Source: Pocillopora verrucosa (Eukaryota > Cnidaria > Anthozoa > Scleractinia > Pocilloporidae). From it: a stretch of 64,000 nucleotides of DNA. Shown here in pieces: positions 26,201-38,300 of the stretch; within the stretch, counting starts at the first letter, position 1; the number at the start of each line of letters is the position of its first letter. The translations under genes were made by a program, and so were the position numbers. The DNA is taken from NCBI RefSeq assembly GCF_036669915.1, contig NC_089321.1:18917098-18981097 (forward strand), given 5' to 3'. Under the pieces are notes generated by a model that was not told where the DNA came from, did not search any database, and saw nothing but the letters and a program-made list of their open reading frames with translations.

Positions 26201-26977
26201 GATCTTGACAGTTTCAAAATACTGCTGATATAAAGATCAGATTAGAAACTGCTAAGCGCCTTAAATATCTGTGGGTTTTTTATCTTCACTTAGGAGACAG
26301 GGCGGCAGGAGTCCTATGTACCCGGCTGGAAGGGACTCTTCCATGGTAAGCGTCTTTTGATGTATTTCAGCTGGTTACGTTGTATTTTGTAGCTTCATTA
26401 AAGAGCGAAATGATGAAACTTTTACTCGTCCAACTACAGTTTAAACCAATCTAGAGTTAAGTGATAAGATACATATAATAGCGATTGGCTTTGTTGAAGA
26501 CTGCATGCTGTTTAAACGTCTTGTTTCTGTTACTGCTTTCGGATGCCTCCGCTGTATGTACAAGGGTCTATGTTACTGAAAATGCTAAGTAACTTTAATT
26601 TTCACAACTGCCTTCATTGTCTAATTGCCGTAGTAATTTCTTTGGTCGTTGCCTAGGAAACTCCGCCATCAAGTTCGTATCCATTTCATGGCTTTCCAGA
26701 TATGTCATTGTACCCAGGTTCCCCTGCCTCCCCGCCCTCGCCCCAGTCTGTCGCCAGCTCTACCGTTCTGGATGGAACAGAACTCGGTTTAGGTAACCAG
26801 GAAATTGTCGGGGACTACGGACAGTTGGCGCCTGAGCTGGCATTGAGCAATGTGTTCCTGAGCGGCCTTCAGACTGGTGGACCTTCTAGTTATATGGCGG
26901 CCATGGCAGCCGCGATGGGTGAGGATTTTGCTGATCTCTCAATTTTCAATGACATTAATCCTGCGCAGCCGCAGTAG
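14269..26977 (+). CDS. STAT: STAT5/6-type signal transducer and activator of transcription, 26 exons, about 857 aa
   Basis: Exons: 14269-14408, 15296-15395, 15502-15585, 16014-16103, 16581-16697, 17208-17295, 18030-18085, 18657-18749, 19419-19567, 20137-20188, 20542-20648, 20816-20884, 21003-21068, 21157-21198, 21674-21716, 21809-21862, 22571-22687, 23083-23175, 23550-23688, 23840-23895, 24063-24157, 24510-24646, 25254-25406, 25881-25941, 26294-26345, 26657-26977. All phases close. Domains: N-domain (about 1-138; [11 protein letters not shown]), coiled coil (about 139-323, with AEWR), DNA-binding (about 324-490; [14 protein letters not shown]), linker (to 585; [20 protein letters not shown], typical of STAT5), SH2 (586-710; [15 protein letters not shown], phosphotyrosine-binding Arg643), then an acidic, Pro/Ser-rich tail ending [18 protein letters not shown]5 and STAT6 relatives act downstream of JAK-type kinases, dimerise through SH2-phosphotyrosine contacts and regulate transcription in the nucleus. 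Candidate phosphotyrosine: Tyr723 (DNNDYQQ), though its context differs from the vertebrate GYV motif. Confidence 0.95.
14908..14944. repeat. AAAC tetranucleotide microsatellite
   Basis: About nine tandem AAAC units in the first STAT intron. It makes a spurious Phe/Val/Cys/Leu ORF on the minus strand. Confidence 0.9.
21671..21676 (+). promoter_or_regulatory. NAGNAG tandem splice acceptor in STAT
   Basis: The acceptor before the DNA-binding-domain exon ending 21716 reads CAGCAG. Use of the first AG gives Arg-Ser-Ser-Val (exon start 21674); use of the second gives one serine fewer, with frame unchanged. The exon encodes a Ser/Asn-rich loop (SSVSSNNSP). Confidence 0.6.
25083..25121 (+). other. 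Possible 39-nt cassette exon in the STAT SH2 region
   Basis: Lies in the intron between exons 24510-24646 and 25254-25406. It has a strong acceptor (TTTCTTTTTTAG) and a usable donor (CG then GTATGC), is 39 bases long and matches phase 1 at both ends, so inclusion would insert 13 residues ([13 protein letters not shown]) without breaking frame. Skipping it gives the better match to STAT5, so the main model omits it. Confidence 0.3.
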
Positions 26978-29900
26978 GGGCTAGTTACGAACCTTGGAGA
27001 CAGTCGAGGGAAGGATTCGTGAAAAATTGACGTATGTTGAAATCGTACAGGATGGGTCCACTCTTGTAGTCCAGGGGGATGGAATATAAAGGTTTTCGTA
27101 TCCTTGCTCAGAAGACCCACCCTGAAACAAAATGAGAGAAGTGAACGTAATTCTCTTCAGAATCGAAGCTCTTTTCCCAGGCTTAAGAGGGACCAAAAGT
27201 TTTGTCTTTCATTACGTCAATTTTCTGACAGTTCAGTTTTAATCGGGAGTTAGTCGGTGCAGGATTTAACCTGTGTTGACAATTTAGCTAAATGTAGATG
27301 TGGTAAACAGTTTCAGTTTTTCAAAGCACTATGCTCTTGATCCATATGCATTGTCTTAGTTTGTCCCAGCAGGTGGGGCACTATAAAGCATATGCTAAAA
27401 CCTGGCACTCGCCGGAGTTAACCTCAGGGAATAGTTAAGAGGGCTGAACTGTCATCCATTTGGCCAAACTCGAGAATCGTACTTAAGATACGTATTTTTT
27501 GTCGATGCCGATCAAACAAAACTGAAGTAGGTAAAAGGCATGGCACGCACGACTCACAAAATCTCTTTTCTTTGCGTAGAGTGTTGTATTGTATTATTCA
27601 AAGAAGCCGCTCACTGTGTGGTTTGTTCTTCGTACTGGAAAAATTGCCACAATGTGCTCTAAAAGTGTCCATGGCCTTTGGGTATTTATTGAACGTTATT
27701 GCGGGCTTTATTTTACTCGCCGTTATTTGTTTTAATTTTTATATACCGCCTTGTTTTTTTAAAGGATTACAACGAATGTGAGACAAAGCGGTCGTAATGT
27801 TTTCTGATTTTAAGACGGTTGTCCGGGCTGAAACTAAGGAATAGAAATACTTTTTATGACAAAAAGGTTTTAAATTATTTGCACTTTTAACCGTCAACTG
27901 TTTATTTGCATATTATGTGGTGTGCTGGATTTAATTCCTCTTGTAGCCAAAATAACTGTTTGTCACTGAACTGAAGTCCTTCGTAATCATAGGAGATTGA
28001 CACGTTCATTTCGCCACAGAATATATTATAGGTATGCAATATTGAACAAATAATAAGGCATTTACATTAGCCACCTTTATCTTTTCAAGATTAAGTGGTA
28101 AGGTAACTTAATATATTGGTAAGACGTAAAGGAATTATTAGTTATCGGAGTAGATAAATTTTAAGCCGATCCGCAGCAAAGTGCATTGCCGTTCTCCAAG
28201 GTTCGTAAACTATACCTTAACTCTTGCATAATATGTCAGTTTGGTGTGTGTAGATGTTAATTCCTATTTTGGGACTTTTACTACACGCAAGTTATATGGT
28301 TATTTTGATTTTATGGTTTTGTTATCTTCTATGTTTCACGATGGATTAACTTACGTTACTAAACTGGCGGAATTCTTTAGGGTGTAGTACAGTAGTAGTT
28401 GAAATCTATGGTTTTACGACTTTTATTTTGTTTAGAGGGGAAAAACAGCTCTGAGTTTAAACTTTATTGAACTGTTAGCATGAACGAGTGGTGCTGGCCA
28501 TACTCATAATATGGCCAAGCCTGTAAAAAATTTTCCTCTTAAAGTGATTGACAGACGTTAAGCTGAAACTTTGCCTTGAAGAACAAAGGTTCAAACGTTT
28601 CTTCTGAAACGTTTTTTGTATTTAAGTGGTTGTCACTGCTAAGAGAATTCACAGTAATCTCCTTTTGTAATCTGTTTAAATGACCCATGGAGAATGCTCA
28701 TTGCTTTAGGTGTTTAGAATTTATGTAATATTGAAAATTCTAGAGGATCGTAGTATTTGTAAACAAAGTCAGCAGTCAACTATTAAATATTAAAATTTGA
28801 ATTTTAGTTGTAGTACTCTCTCGAGGGGAAAAAACAAATGCATGCAATTGGGAAAGGCTTAAACCAAAGGCAAAATTTGACAGCGAAAGTGATCTGCCTG
28901 AGTGAGTTTTTGCTGATGCATTAATGATGTTGTTTTTGCCTCTTTTACCTGCGGAACTTGATGTTCGTGCAAAACGTGTTTCCAAACTGACCTCTCAAGT
29001 ACAGTTCCGCATTTGAAAGATTTTACAGGTACAATTTTAAGTCAATGCTTATTTTGTGGGAACTTTTGTGGGAAAAATTCTGCAAGAATGGGGAGTGGGA
29101 ACAGGAAATTAAAATTATTACGTGTGGAATCTATTTATTTCCAGCGGTGATTATAGATTTTCAAGCTTTATGTAGTTTTCTGGGGCAAATTTAAAGGAAA
29201 GAGATAAATTGGTGATAATGGGAAAAGTTACCTTTCCTTGTTTCATCTCACTGCCTGAAGCTAACGTCTTAAGTTTCATTAAAATAGATTTTACGCTGGG
29301 GACAAGACCGAAACACCAAGAGTATCACAAGAAGTTGAAGGGGAAGAAACTCATGCGGCCGATTCACCAAAGCTCATGAAATAGCTACATCGGGGGCTAC
29401 CAATATTTATACAGTTTATCACTTGAAATTATGATTTTTTTTTTCGGCACCTAAGAGTTATTGTCATTCGTACATGACCACTACGGTGTAAAACTACAGC
29501 AAGTTCCCTAACAGGTGCGGTCATGTTTTATTGAAACCTATGTATAGCGCAAAAGACATCGTGATCTTCCTGAAAGAGGACAAGCAAGGAAAACCAGTTG
29601 AATTCATGCAACATGGCACTTAGTCAAAGACTAGCGTGATCTAACATATGCTACCGCTCTTACAGCATTATCCTCATGTACGTTATGCATACCTATTTAT
29701 ATCCTTTTCATAATATCCCTGATGTAAAACTCAGGACCCCCGGAAGGCACCCCAAACTTTGTTCCGTAATTTTCTTCCTCGTGGCTGCACTATTGCAACA
29801 GACAACTCATCGTTGTCTGTTGGAAATAGAAAAGGCGAATTTCGGGGTTAACTCCATGGGGAACATTATAATTTGACATGTCTTCCAAAATAAATTCTTT

Positions 29901-31017
29901 GTTAGTATTGATAGTTTGCCTATCCGTGAACGAAGAAAACAATTGGGATATGATATCCCCACATGTTTTTCCATGCTGGTATGCTCGAAATAATTGTTCG
30001 CGTTGTCGTGTGGTCGATATTTCGGACCACCTCCTGCTGTCTTTTTTATGATGACTAGTACATGAACTACTTTGTGGCAGTTGTTTGACTGTGCAATGTG
30101 AGTCATCACAGTGGTCTGCAGGGACATGGCTATCAGATAGTGTGCTCCTGAGGTCCCCTGAACTAATTCCAAGGGAGTGGATTGGGCCACAAAGCCGTAG
30201 CGTGGGTGTGTGTTTCTGTGGTTTTCCTGAGTAGCACTGGGTTATTTTTTTAACTTAGCTAAGTTTCTATTCGAATTTTACGCAGGTAGGAGTTTACTCT
30301 TTTTGGGAGCGCTTTTTGTTCTAACCATTGTAGCTTAATGTAAAGGATGTCAATTTAGTCCATTGTCTGTTTGGTCATTGTCAGCAGGAGGCCGCTGCTT
30401 ACAACAGTCGGAGAGGTGAAGGAAGTTTTAGATTATTGTAACTATAGGAACCAAGTCCAACTATTCATACCGCTAATCTGACTCGCAGTTCTTAATTCAT
30501 CCGCGTTAGGTGTGAGCAAGAGGAACAGCTTATCGGTTCGAACATTTACAGTAACAGAATCTACCATAGTTCCTTCCAGCAAACTCAGATTCTTTGCCCA
30601 CATTTCGGTACCATTCTTTCATCGAAAAGATAACGATAGGAGATTACATGGTTTTTAAGACTTCTGGGGCGAGTAATAGTTAACACGCTGTACCCTGACT
30701 TGCGTTCTCGTGCTATTCTTGCGTTATTACATGTTTTCCGGTGTAGGATTACAATGTATTCAAAATGCAAAACATGTCAACTAATCAATATCTATCAAAA
30801 TGAAAGCTCTAAAACGATTATGGTCGTTTTGTTCGAGACTACACCAAGAGTAAAGCTTGTTCATGGAAAATTTTCAGTACAGTTTACTGCTTTCTATTAC
30901 GCAATTCAATCTAAGCTTATTTCATTTTGGATCAGATGCTTTGTGATAATGTAGTAAATGATATTCATCTTGGTACAGTTGAACAAACTCAGCTCAGAGA
31001 ACTGCAAAATAAAATGT
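26978..31017. other. STAT 3' UTR and intergenic region
   Basis: No canonical AATAAA was found soon after the STAT stop; ATTAAA variants occur at 28782-28787 and 28789-28794, which would give a 3' UTR of about 1.8 kb. ORFs here (27572-27781 plus, 29807-30190 minus) have no recognisable domain. A lysine-free purine-rich stretch around 29000-29350 is unremarkable. No gene is called. Confidence 0.45.
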
Positions 31018-33673
31018 TCAGTAAAGATCGTCATAATCTGGTTCTAGTTTTTCATTTTTATAGGCTTCATCTTCTACTGGACTATACTCTGATTGTGTAC
31101 CACTCCCTTTGGACCACTCAAAACAGTTGAAAAATTCCATGTTGTTCAAAAGTATGAATAAACTCAAGTCTACTATGCTGATTACTCCAAATATGAGGAA
31201 AGAGGTGGTAGCACCAGCGTAAGTGATTAATAATCCACCGAGCACTCCTCCACCACCATTACCCAGACCCCAGTGCACACCACCAAGAATTCCCTGCATT
31301 GTTGCAGGCGCCCCGGGAATGAGTCCCACGAAGACGACGGCCGCTGACCATACGGCTGCTGTGGACAAGCCGTGAAGGATCTCAAAAGGTAGTACCACCC
31401 AGCTGTTTGTTATAAGGGCATAGCCAAAAAATCTGATTATATAGCATGAAAGTCCAACGTACAAAACCCGGTGATGCCCTAGCCATTTGATGAACGTACC
31501 AGAAAAACTGTAAACTGCCACCTCAGAAATACAGTGGATGGCAGTGATGGTACTGAACAAGAACTGTGTACCGCCTAAATCTTGCAAATGCCAAAACAAG
31601 AAAGTTTCTATAAAGCCCAGTGCACTTCCACAGAACAGAATTGTGAAGATGAAGTATATATATTGACAGTCACACAACAAGGCAAGCCCTTGCCAGATGC
31701 TACTTTCGTGTAACTCTTTTTCGTCAAACTCAAACAAAGCACCAATCAAGACAGCCACGCCCATTAGACACGCAAAAGCGTAAAAGCATGGCAGGTAATC
31801 TATACTCAAAGGATTGTTACAGTTACTCAGTTCCTCAACTGTGCTTAGACTTGATCCAACAATAAAGGCTGCTAGTCCCCAGCCAAACGCTCCCCATAAA
31901 CGCTGCTTGCCGTAGTCCTCTGGCCTGTTACCTTACGAAGGAAAACATACAATCATAATAACGGTCACGATCACGATCAATCACGATCATTACTACTACT
32001 ACTATGACTACTACTACTACCACTAGTACCACCACTATCACTTATACATGTTATCAGTAGTGTTGTGATATCAATAACGTATTTCATTGCTTTACCCAAA
32101 AAATCTACTTAGAAGTAAAACAAGGTATCACAACAAAGTTTACGAATGTTTCCAAAAGAAATAATCAAGAAAATTTTTGAATATAGACAACTTCAATATA
32201 CTCACCAAGCTTCTGCAGTGTGGCAGTGTCAGCTAAGGTAATAGCTGGTGCAGCAATCAGTGTACCAGTAGCTGTGATAACAAACAGGATGGTAAACAAG
32301 TCATGATCATGTGGATTTAGCCACTCATGTGCCTCCTGTGTCGACTCATAGTCCGCCACTGTGTCCAGAGGCCATGGATACTCCCCAGCCATGTTCAGGG
32401 AGTCGAAAACTCTTTCCGTCCATCCGCTGTAAAATTGAATGAAAACCCCGTCCTCGTTGATACTACTTGAATTCATGAAAAGTGTTAAGATATCTGGTTT
32501 GGACATCAGTGCGCTTTTATCCAAGCTGGCTCGGCGTAACCTTTGTTCATCACTGCCGAATTTGAAGCACTGTCCTATTGTGATTAGACGTTTGTTATTG
32601 CTCCCTCTTTGATTATCGTTGAGTGACGCATGAAGAAATCTTCCTTTATAAACACTTCGCTTACGAACCATTGACTTGTTCACTATCGGGGGGCTACTTG
32701 TATGGAGTGTTGATCTGTCTAAAAATCGATGTATCTGTTTGATTCCTCTTTTAGAAACCAAAATACTGTCGGTTTTTTCCATCAAATCGTACAAAATGTT
32801 TACATGATAATTTACCTGAAGCACTTTGTTTACTTTGTTTTGAAGTGTATACTTCAATGGTTGACCTGCGTTTCGCTTCGAAGGATGTTTTGCCCTCTCT
32901 TTCCTGACTATCTCAAACCAATGATTACTAGAATTTCCAGAGTTTGCTGAAAGAGGTATGGAGGGTTTATGCGTGGAATGTTTATGATGAGTTGTGTTAT
33001 TCTTCTGTGAGATCGTTCTGTTTTTCATTTCTTTCATAATTTCTTGGATGATTGTTAAGGTAGCGTTATCATTGCAAACGCCCAAATGAAAAACAGGAGA
33101 TACGAGAGACAAGGAATAGTTCGATACCAACCATGCAACTAGTGACACCACAAAGATCACTTTGCTTTTCTTGTATGTATCTGCGATGACTCCCCACATA
33201 GGCGTTCCGAAAAGCTGAATCAATGGTCTGATTCCGATCAGTATTCCTGTTTCATGGGCGGAAAGCCATAGCTGTTTATAAAACACTGCGAGATAAGGAA
33301 ATAAAGAACCCACAGCCGAAAAGAAAAAGAAGTAAAAACTTTTGTAAATAATGAGGCTTCTGTTAATATTTTGACAACATCTTAAACAGGCTTTCTCTTT
33401 GTTTTCAGACGATCCATTTGTTTTCTCTCCTCTACTGCTTTCATGATCATCAGACCGCTCTTTATCTGGTATCCCTGTCAAATCACGGCTCTTTTTGGCG
33501 GCGTCTTCTGTGTTACGGAGTATGAGAGCCAATCCGTACAACTCTTCCTCGCTCTCTATTTCAATTGCTGTACTTTCCCTTTTAATTTTTTGATCTTCTG
33601 AAATCGTTTCTTCTGTACTCCTCTCCTCCTCTTGTTTAAACTGCTGCTCCAATCTTACTTTCCCGATCATCAT
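31018..33673 (-). CDS. MFSD6-like transporter A, 2 exons, 793 aa
   Basis: Exons (minus): 33673-32206 and 31931-31018, joined in phase 1 (KLG then NRPEDYG). The ATG at 33673 is followed at once by a second; the open frame upstream has only TTG. It is the longest member here and close in size to vertebrate MFSD6. Order: acidic cytosolic N-tail of about 110 residues with CLRCC, first helix (FYFFFFSAVGSLFPYL), motif A between helices 2 and 3 (GVIADTYKKSK), a long extracellular loop of about 220 residues rich in Asn, Ser, Lys and Arg with N-glycosylation sequons, then LADTATLQKLG, YGKQRLWGAFGWG and the last six helices, and a tail with SPVEDEAY. Family MFS_1_like (MFSD6); plasma-membrane or endomembrane carrier, substrate unknown. 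Confidence 0.92.
31990..32041. repeat. CTA/CCA trinucleotide microsatellite in intron of transporter A
   Basis: Imperfect TAC/CTA triplets grading into CCA/CAC triplets, inside the single intron of MFSD6-like A. Confidence 0.85.
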
Positions 33674-34688
33674 TTTACAGCTGCTCAAAGACAAAGTCAA
33701 ACAACCTGTTCATTTTTCTCACTTCACAGGTACCAGCTGAAAGCGTCACTTCACTTTGTTACGAAGAAACACTCCGCTCTGCCCGTAATTGACATTTATT
33801 CAGCAATTGTTTGGAAACTTAAGCGTCAGTTGATTTCTTGTAAACAAACAAAAGAAAAATTCAACTGTAACGCTCCGAGTTTGTTCCCCTTTTATTTCCG
33901 TTTTTGTTTAGTTTTTATTTTATCGTTCCCTTTGGCTTATTTTTGAAATTTTCATTTGTTTCACGGTTACTAAGGGTCCACTGAAATGACATAAATTAAA
34001 CCAAAACTAACCCTGTAAGAGCACAGGTGAATTTAAAAGACAGTGCTTCAGTTGCTCAATGATTATGCGAAACAACGATGAACATTTCATCGACCTGAAG
34101 TATAGGTGTCATTTGGTTTTTAGCGTGTTCAAGCGACCTTAAAGCGAAAGCATAGTGAAACTATCCGCGAGAGAATGAGAGCGAACAATATTTTCCCCAT
34201 TTCTGATGCGTAATTCACACTCCGGCGTAGAAGACCGAAGAAAAAATGATGACTTTCTCCCATGTTAAAAGTTTAATTGCTCTTTAACAAAGCATTACCA
34301 TGTTAAAAGTAAATGTGCTGTTACTGTCTACTCTCCGAGTCATGTGATAGATAGAGCTGGACTGTTGCTTTACAATAAGATTGGTGTCCTTTCGCAAATC
34401 ACATTTCTTCCACTGCCAAACTTAGTTATTGATTACTAGGGAGACAGCTTTACTTGACTTTAAACCGTTTACATTTTGGCACTGGCTCACAAGAGGGAAC
34501 TTGCTTTTTCAGATAGATTAGATATTTGTCGAGAGTGTCGTATAACTGGACAAATGTACTGCTCTAGTTGATATGGAATGATAAGAAAGGTAACTGATGT
34601 TGGTGTGATCAGAGCAGTCTAAAAAACTGACGCTTTTTCTAAGTCCATCTTTTCTTTAAAACAAACAATTTTCTTTTTTTGAGTTTCT
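33674..34688. other. Intergenic upstream of transporter A
   Basis: Probably holds the promoter of transporter A. An ORF on the plus strand (33632-33946) is antisense to the start of A and has no domain. No clear core promoter motif was picked out. Confidence 0.4.
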
Positions 34689-34839
34689 TCAACTGAGTTT
34701 ACGATGTAAACTGGCCACCGTAAAGAGTTTCTAGAGCTGACGTTTCGAGCATTGGCCGTTCCCCAGGGCGAATGGTAAAGGGCGAATGTTCGAAATGTTA
34801 GCTTTTGCAGTGGCCAATTTACATTATCAACTCAGTTGA
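34689..34839. mobile_element. Complete short MITE-like foldback element
   Basis: Termini TCAACTGAGTTTACGATGTA and, at the right end in reverse complement, TCAACTGAGTTGATAATGTA are about 30-base inverted repeats running on through AAACTGGCCAC/AAATTGGCCAC. The interior is also foldback: AGCTGACGTTTCGAGCATTG pairs with the AATGTTCGAAATGTTAGCT segment. At 151 bases with no coding capacity it is a non-autonomous element; no convincing target-site duplication was seen. A partial relative lies at 2518-2600. Confidence 0.75.
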
Positions 34840-36388
34840 TAGAACCAAACTATCTTGATATACCCCCACCAATTTATAAACTCTTTGAATGGTAAAATGC
34901 CGCAAAAAAATAATTAATCTATTTATGATAAAGTTCCGATAAAAAGCGAGCTGAAATTTGTTGAAAGGGCGTATTTTATCACAGTACAAAAAACGGAGCT
35001 GAGCTGAAGCTGTCACACCATTTGCCAATTTGTACCTTGTCCGTCCGTTTTCCGGACTTCTCTCTAACTTTTTTTCGTTAATTGAAAATGAAATTTCGCG
35101 AGCTGGCAAGTAGGAGCAGAGGAACCAAACAAAAGTTTTTAAACATGCTAGGCGCCGTAATTGACGTTATTATAACGTGAGCAGAGACGAAAATCACCAA
35201 AGAGGAAACGAAATCGACAGTCCGAGTTTTAATGGTTTTGACGCTCAGTTTGATTGTAAGCTTGCGTACGGTAATGAAACTCAATCACAGCTAACATTCG
35301 TATGATATATATAGTCTAGTGTTCAAAAACAAAACAGAACAAAACACTCATGATGAAAAATATAACCAAACCGGCATAACTTAGAAATCATGATGGTGTC
35401 TGAGCGATTGCGATCATGCCTTCATCCATCGCGGCTCCGGTCATTGCAGCGAAACAAGCCTCAGAAATTACACCGTCCGCCCTTCGAGTGAAAACTAAAA
35501 GCTTGCTCAGCTTGCTCTGATATCCTTCCCTATGCGTTGGGTGGAAGTCCACATCAGTCACAGCTAATGGTTGTATGTTAAGATCAATTATGGCATAAGC
35601 ATGATAAAATGGCCTTTTTTATTCTTGAATTTTCATCCCTTTATCTGTGGAACTTATGTTAAGCGGTCAACCTGCATTTAGGGGTCACCTTGCCGTTTTT
35701 CGCTTTATATAGGTTTGACTGTATCGCAGATCGTGAACTTTGATGGTTTGACATTTTTGACAGCTTTGGTCCTATTCAAACAATCGCATTGTTGAACAAT
35801 TTTGACGAGGAAGAACCTGGGAACCTGGTACTCAAGAAGTAGGGAGAAACACTCGACGACGTCCTATGTTTCCCTCTTCAAGCTCTATCCACTAGCTGTG
35901 TGCTCTGCAACAGGACAGAGCACAGTCACGGCTTCTTTATTTGTTGAATAAAAACGATCAACTCTCTTCAAACTTCAAATGATAATAAGAGGTCTACTTA
36001 CCAAACAAGGTTAAATCGCATGCAGTTCAATTATCAAAACAGATTTCCAATGCATCAGAAAAATCAATTACTGGATTGGTTGGTCATCATTGTTTTATGA
36101 CGTCATGATAGCGATCGCTATGTGATTATGACGCGTAAATTGAACCACGCAGCCCCCGTAATTTTCCTTCAGATAAAGTTTTCTCAGTCTATTCTTAAAC
36201 AGATTACTGCTAAGAGGTATTGAGGTATGCATATGTAAGGTAAGAAGCGAGTTGCCAGTTAACGGATTCTTGCGTTTGCGCAAAAAAGAGGTTATTGAGT
36301 TATTTCCCAGCGATAAATGGCTAATTTTGTAATATTTAAAGATCATTACACGATCATGATTCTGCAATAAACCTCACACAAGGACATA
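34840..36388. other. Intergenic, no gene seen
   Basis: Minus-strand ORFs at 34819-35109, 35078-35284 and 36095-36367 show no domain or family resemblance. No RNA gene was recognised. Confidence 0.45.
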
Positions 36389-36513
36389 GCCCAGTTGTAT
36401 AAAGGGCGTATAACGCTATGCAACGGATAAATCGCTATGCGGTTGATAAGTGATAGCTAAACGTTTAGCGTTATCCAGTGGATAGCGTTATCCAATCTTC
36501 AAACAACCGGGCC
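36389..36513 (-). mobile_element. Short inverted-repeat element, copy 1
   Basis: Bounded by GCCCAGTTGTATAAAGGGCG and, in reverse complement, GCCCGGTTGTTTGAAGATTG. The interior is built from GGATAACGCTAT/ATAGCGATTTATCC words. Its reverse complement matches the element at 53004-53146 over nearly its whole length; the other copy has about 19 extra bases in the middle. Confidence 0.8.
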
Positions 36514-36781
36514 ACAAGTTTATCGGTATATTTTAAAACATATTTCGTAGTTATTTTAAACGAAAACTTATGGTTCCATCATATCAACATCGACTAAATC
36601 CATTTCTGACATGATTGGTTGATCTCTCTCCAAAATCGTGGATTTGGACGTCGAAATAAGCTTTCGCCATTATTTTGGTTCTAGCGACTTGCAGAGTTTG
36701 ACCCCCCGGCGATCCCACAAATCTTTGCGCCAAAAGAAGGGTCCGATTACTGAGAACTCATTTACTACTTTAAGGCTTGGT

Positions 36782-37168
36782 TAAACAGTTTGTTTGAGAC
36801 GCTTATCTAAACTTTCTCGGGCGGCGCGGCGCAATGCGAACAAGGGCGAAAGTCAAAAGAGCAAACGTAAAATTACGCTTCTCTGGCTCGTTTCTTTCTT
36901 AATCTGCGCTTTCCCAGTCGTACTTTTACACCTGTATATCTGTTACCATCGAGGGGGTCGTTATTTCACTTTTCCAGGCGGATTGATCTATTTTCAAAAA
37001 GTTCCTCAGGACGAAGCTTACACAGTTTTGCAGAGTGCGTCATCACATTTTTCCCATCATGAATTCTTACCGTTTTTAGTCCCCATACTGTCTTCATTAT
37101 TGTTGTTTTACTACAGATATTTGATTCAATGTATTCATCCAATCATCTTGAAACGTTCTTTCCATTAA
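36782..37168 (+). other. Possible orphan coding exon with two hydrophobic segments
   Basis: Between the stop at 36782-36784 and the stop ending 37168 the frame is open for over 120 codons but contains no ATG; the first possible start is TTG. It encodes a basic, locally GC-rich N-part (SRAARRNANKGESQKSKRK), a helix (ITLLWLVSFLICAFPVVLL), an aromatic-rich loop and a second hydrophobic stretch (FLPFLVPILSSLLLFYY). An acceptor-like TTAAACAG lies at 36781-36788, so it could be a 3' exon of an unrecognised gene. No family recognised; chance is quite possible. Confidence 0.2.
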
Positions 37169-38300
37169 CTCAACGTACCAACAAAACCCGTCAAACATAA
37201 TTGTGTGTTATAATGGGTGGAGTTTTTTTTTATGAAATATGGCGTTTCCTTTGGCTTAGTGCATGACGTTATTTAGTGATTACATTTAAAGAAAAAGCAC
37301 TTTAGTCCTAGCCACGTATGTCTCGTTTGCAGTTCCGTGAGAGCCACTGTACTTCTACATATCAAAGTGGGACTGACATACAATAAATTTTACGCAAAAT
37401 GAATTTTATAACAAAGTTGAATTTACAGGAGATGTTTCAGATGCTCCATTTTTTAATTGTATCGATATACGTTCCTTTTGTTTAGTCTTCGCCATTTCGT
37501 AAATAGTCTCTGTGATTGTTATAGCTTGATTTTCAAAAAATACAAACAAGTAGAAAAGAAATCAAAAGAGATTAGTGTAATAGAATCCTTACCATAAATT
37601 TATGAAGGAAAACATTAGGCTTAAAAGACGAATCTCAGAAACTCCCAAACGACGATATGACCTCATTTTTGACAATTTTTGTCGCACATCATTTCCATTT
37701 TAGTATAGTAGTTTTTCTCTGAAAATCTTCTGCCGAAGCTCGTCCTCATGTGTCGCAGCAAGTTCTTCGTCTTGGTTTTAAAATACCAGTAAGATTCTTG
37801 GTTGAGATCCAGAGAAATCGGCGTCAGCGAGAAGCAAAGGCAATTTAATTTGCCTATTCAAGGAATAGCGTAAAATTTGACGGTTTATGAAGGTCAACAA
37901 CTTATCATCTTAGCAGAACGGGTACGCCCAAAAGGCTTCTCTGAGTACGTTGGCTGGTTTAGAGTAAGTATAATTTCTTTTCACCGAGGATCGTTCAAAT
38001 TCCACGGCAAAGTTTCCTACCTTGTTTTGTGTTCCTTCGTCGCTTTGATCACAAATGTGCTCTGTCTTTGTCAGGTTATTGGTTCATGCCACTTGCTTGA
38101 ACAAGCAGTCGTGTTAGTTTCACAATTTACACACCTGTTGCGGTCGAATGAATGTTTAACCAACTTGTTTGTCTATTAAAGCAAAGAGATCATACAAATG
38201 GACTTCTTGCTTCGCTCTAGTAGATCTGAAGTCAATAGCTGGGATGGCTGCTTTTGTCCTATGTAGTGCTTGAAAGAATTTCCACCCTTTAATTCCAACA
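37169..38300. other. Region upstream of the SGNH gene
   Basis: No coding gene supported. A donor-like AGA|GTAAGTAT at about 37968 and an acceptor TTTCTGCCTCCCAG ending at 38591 would allow a noncoding 5' exon for the SGNH gene, with the intron covering 37969-38591. Confidence 0.35.

Noticed and set aside
29807..30190. 127-codon minus-strand ORF
   Set aside because: No recognisable domain, signal or splice context; length is within chance for this much sequence.
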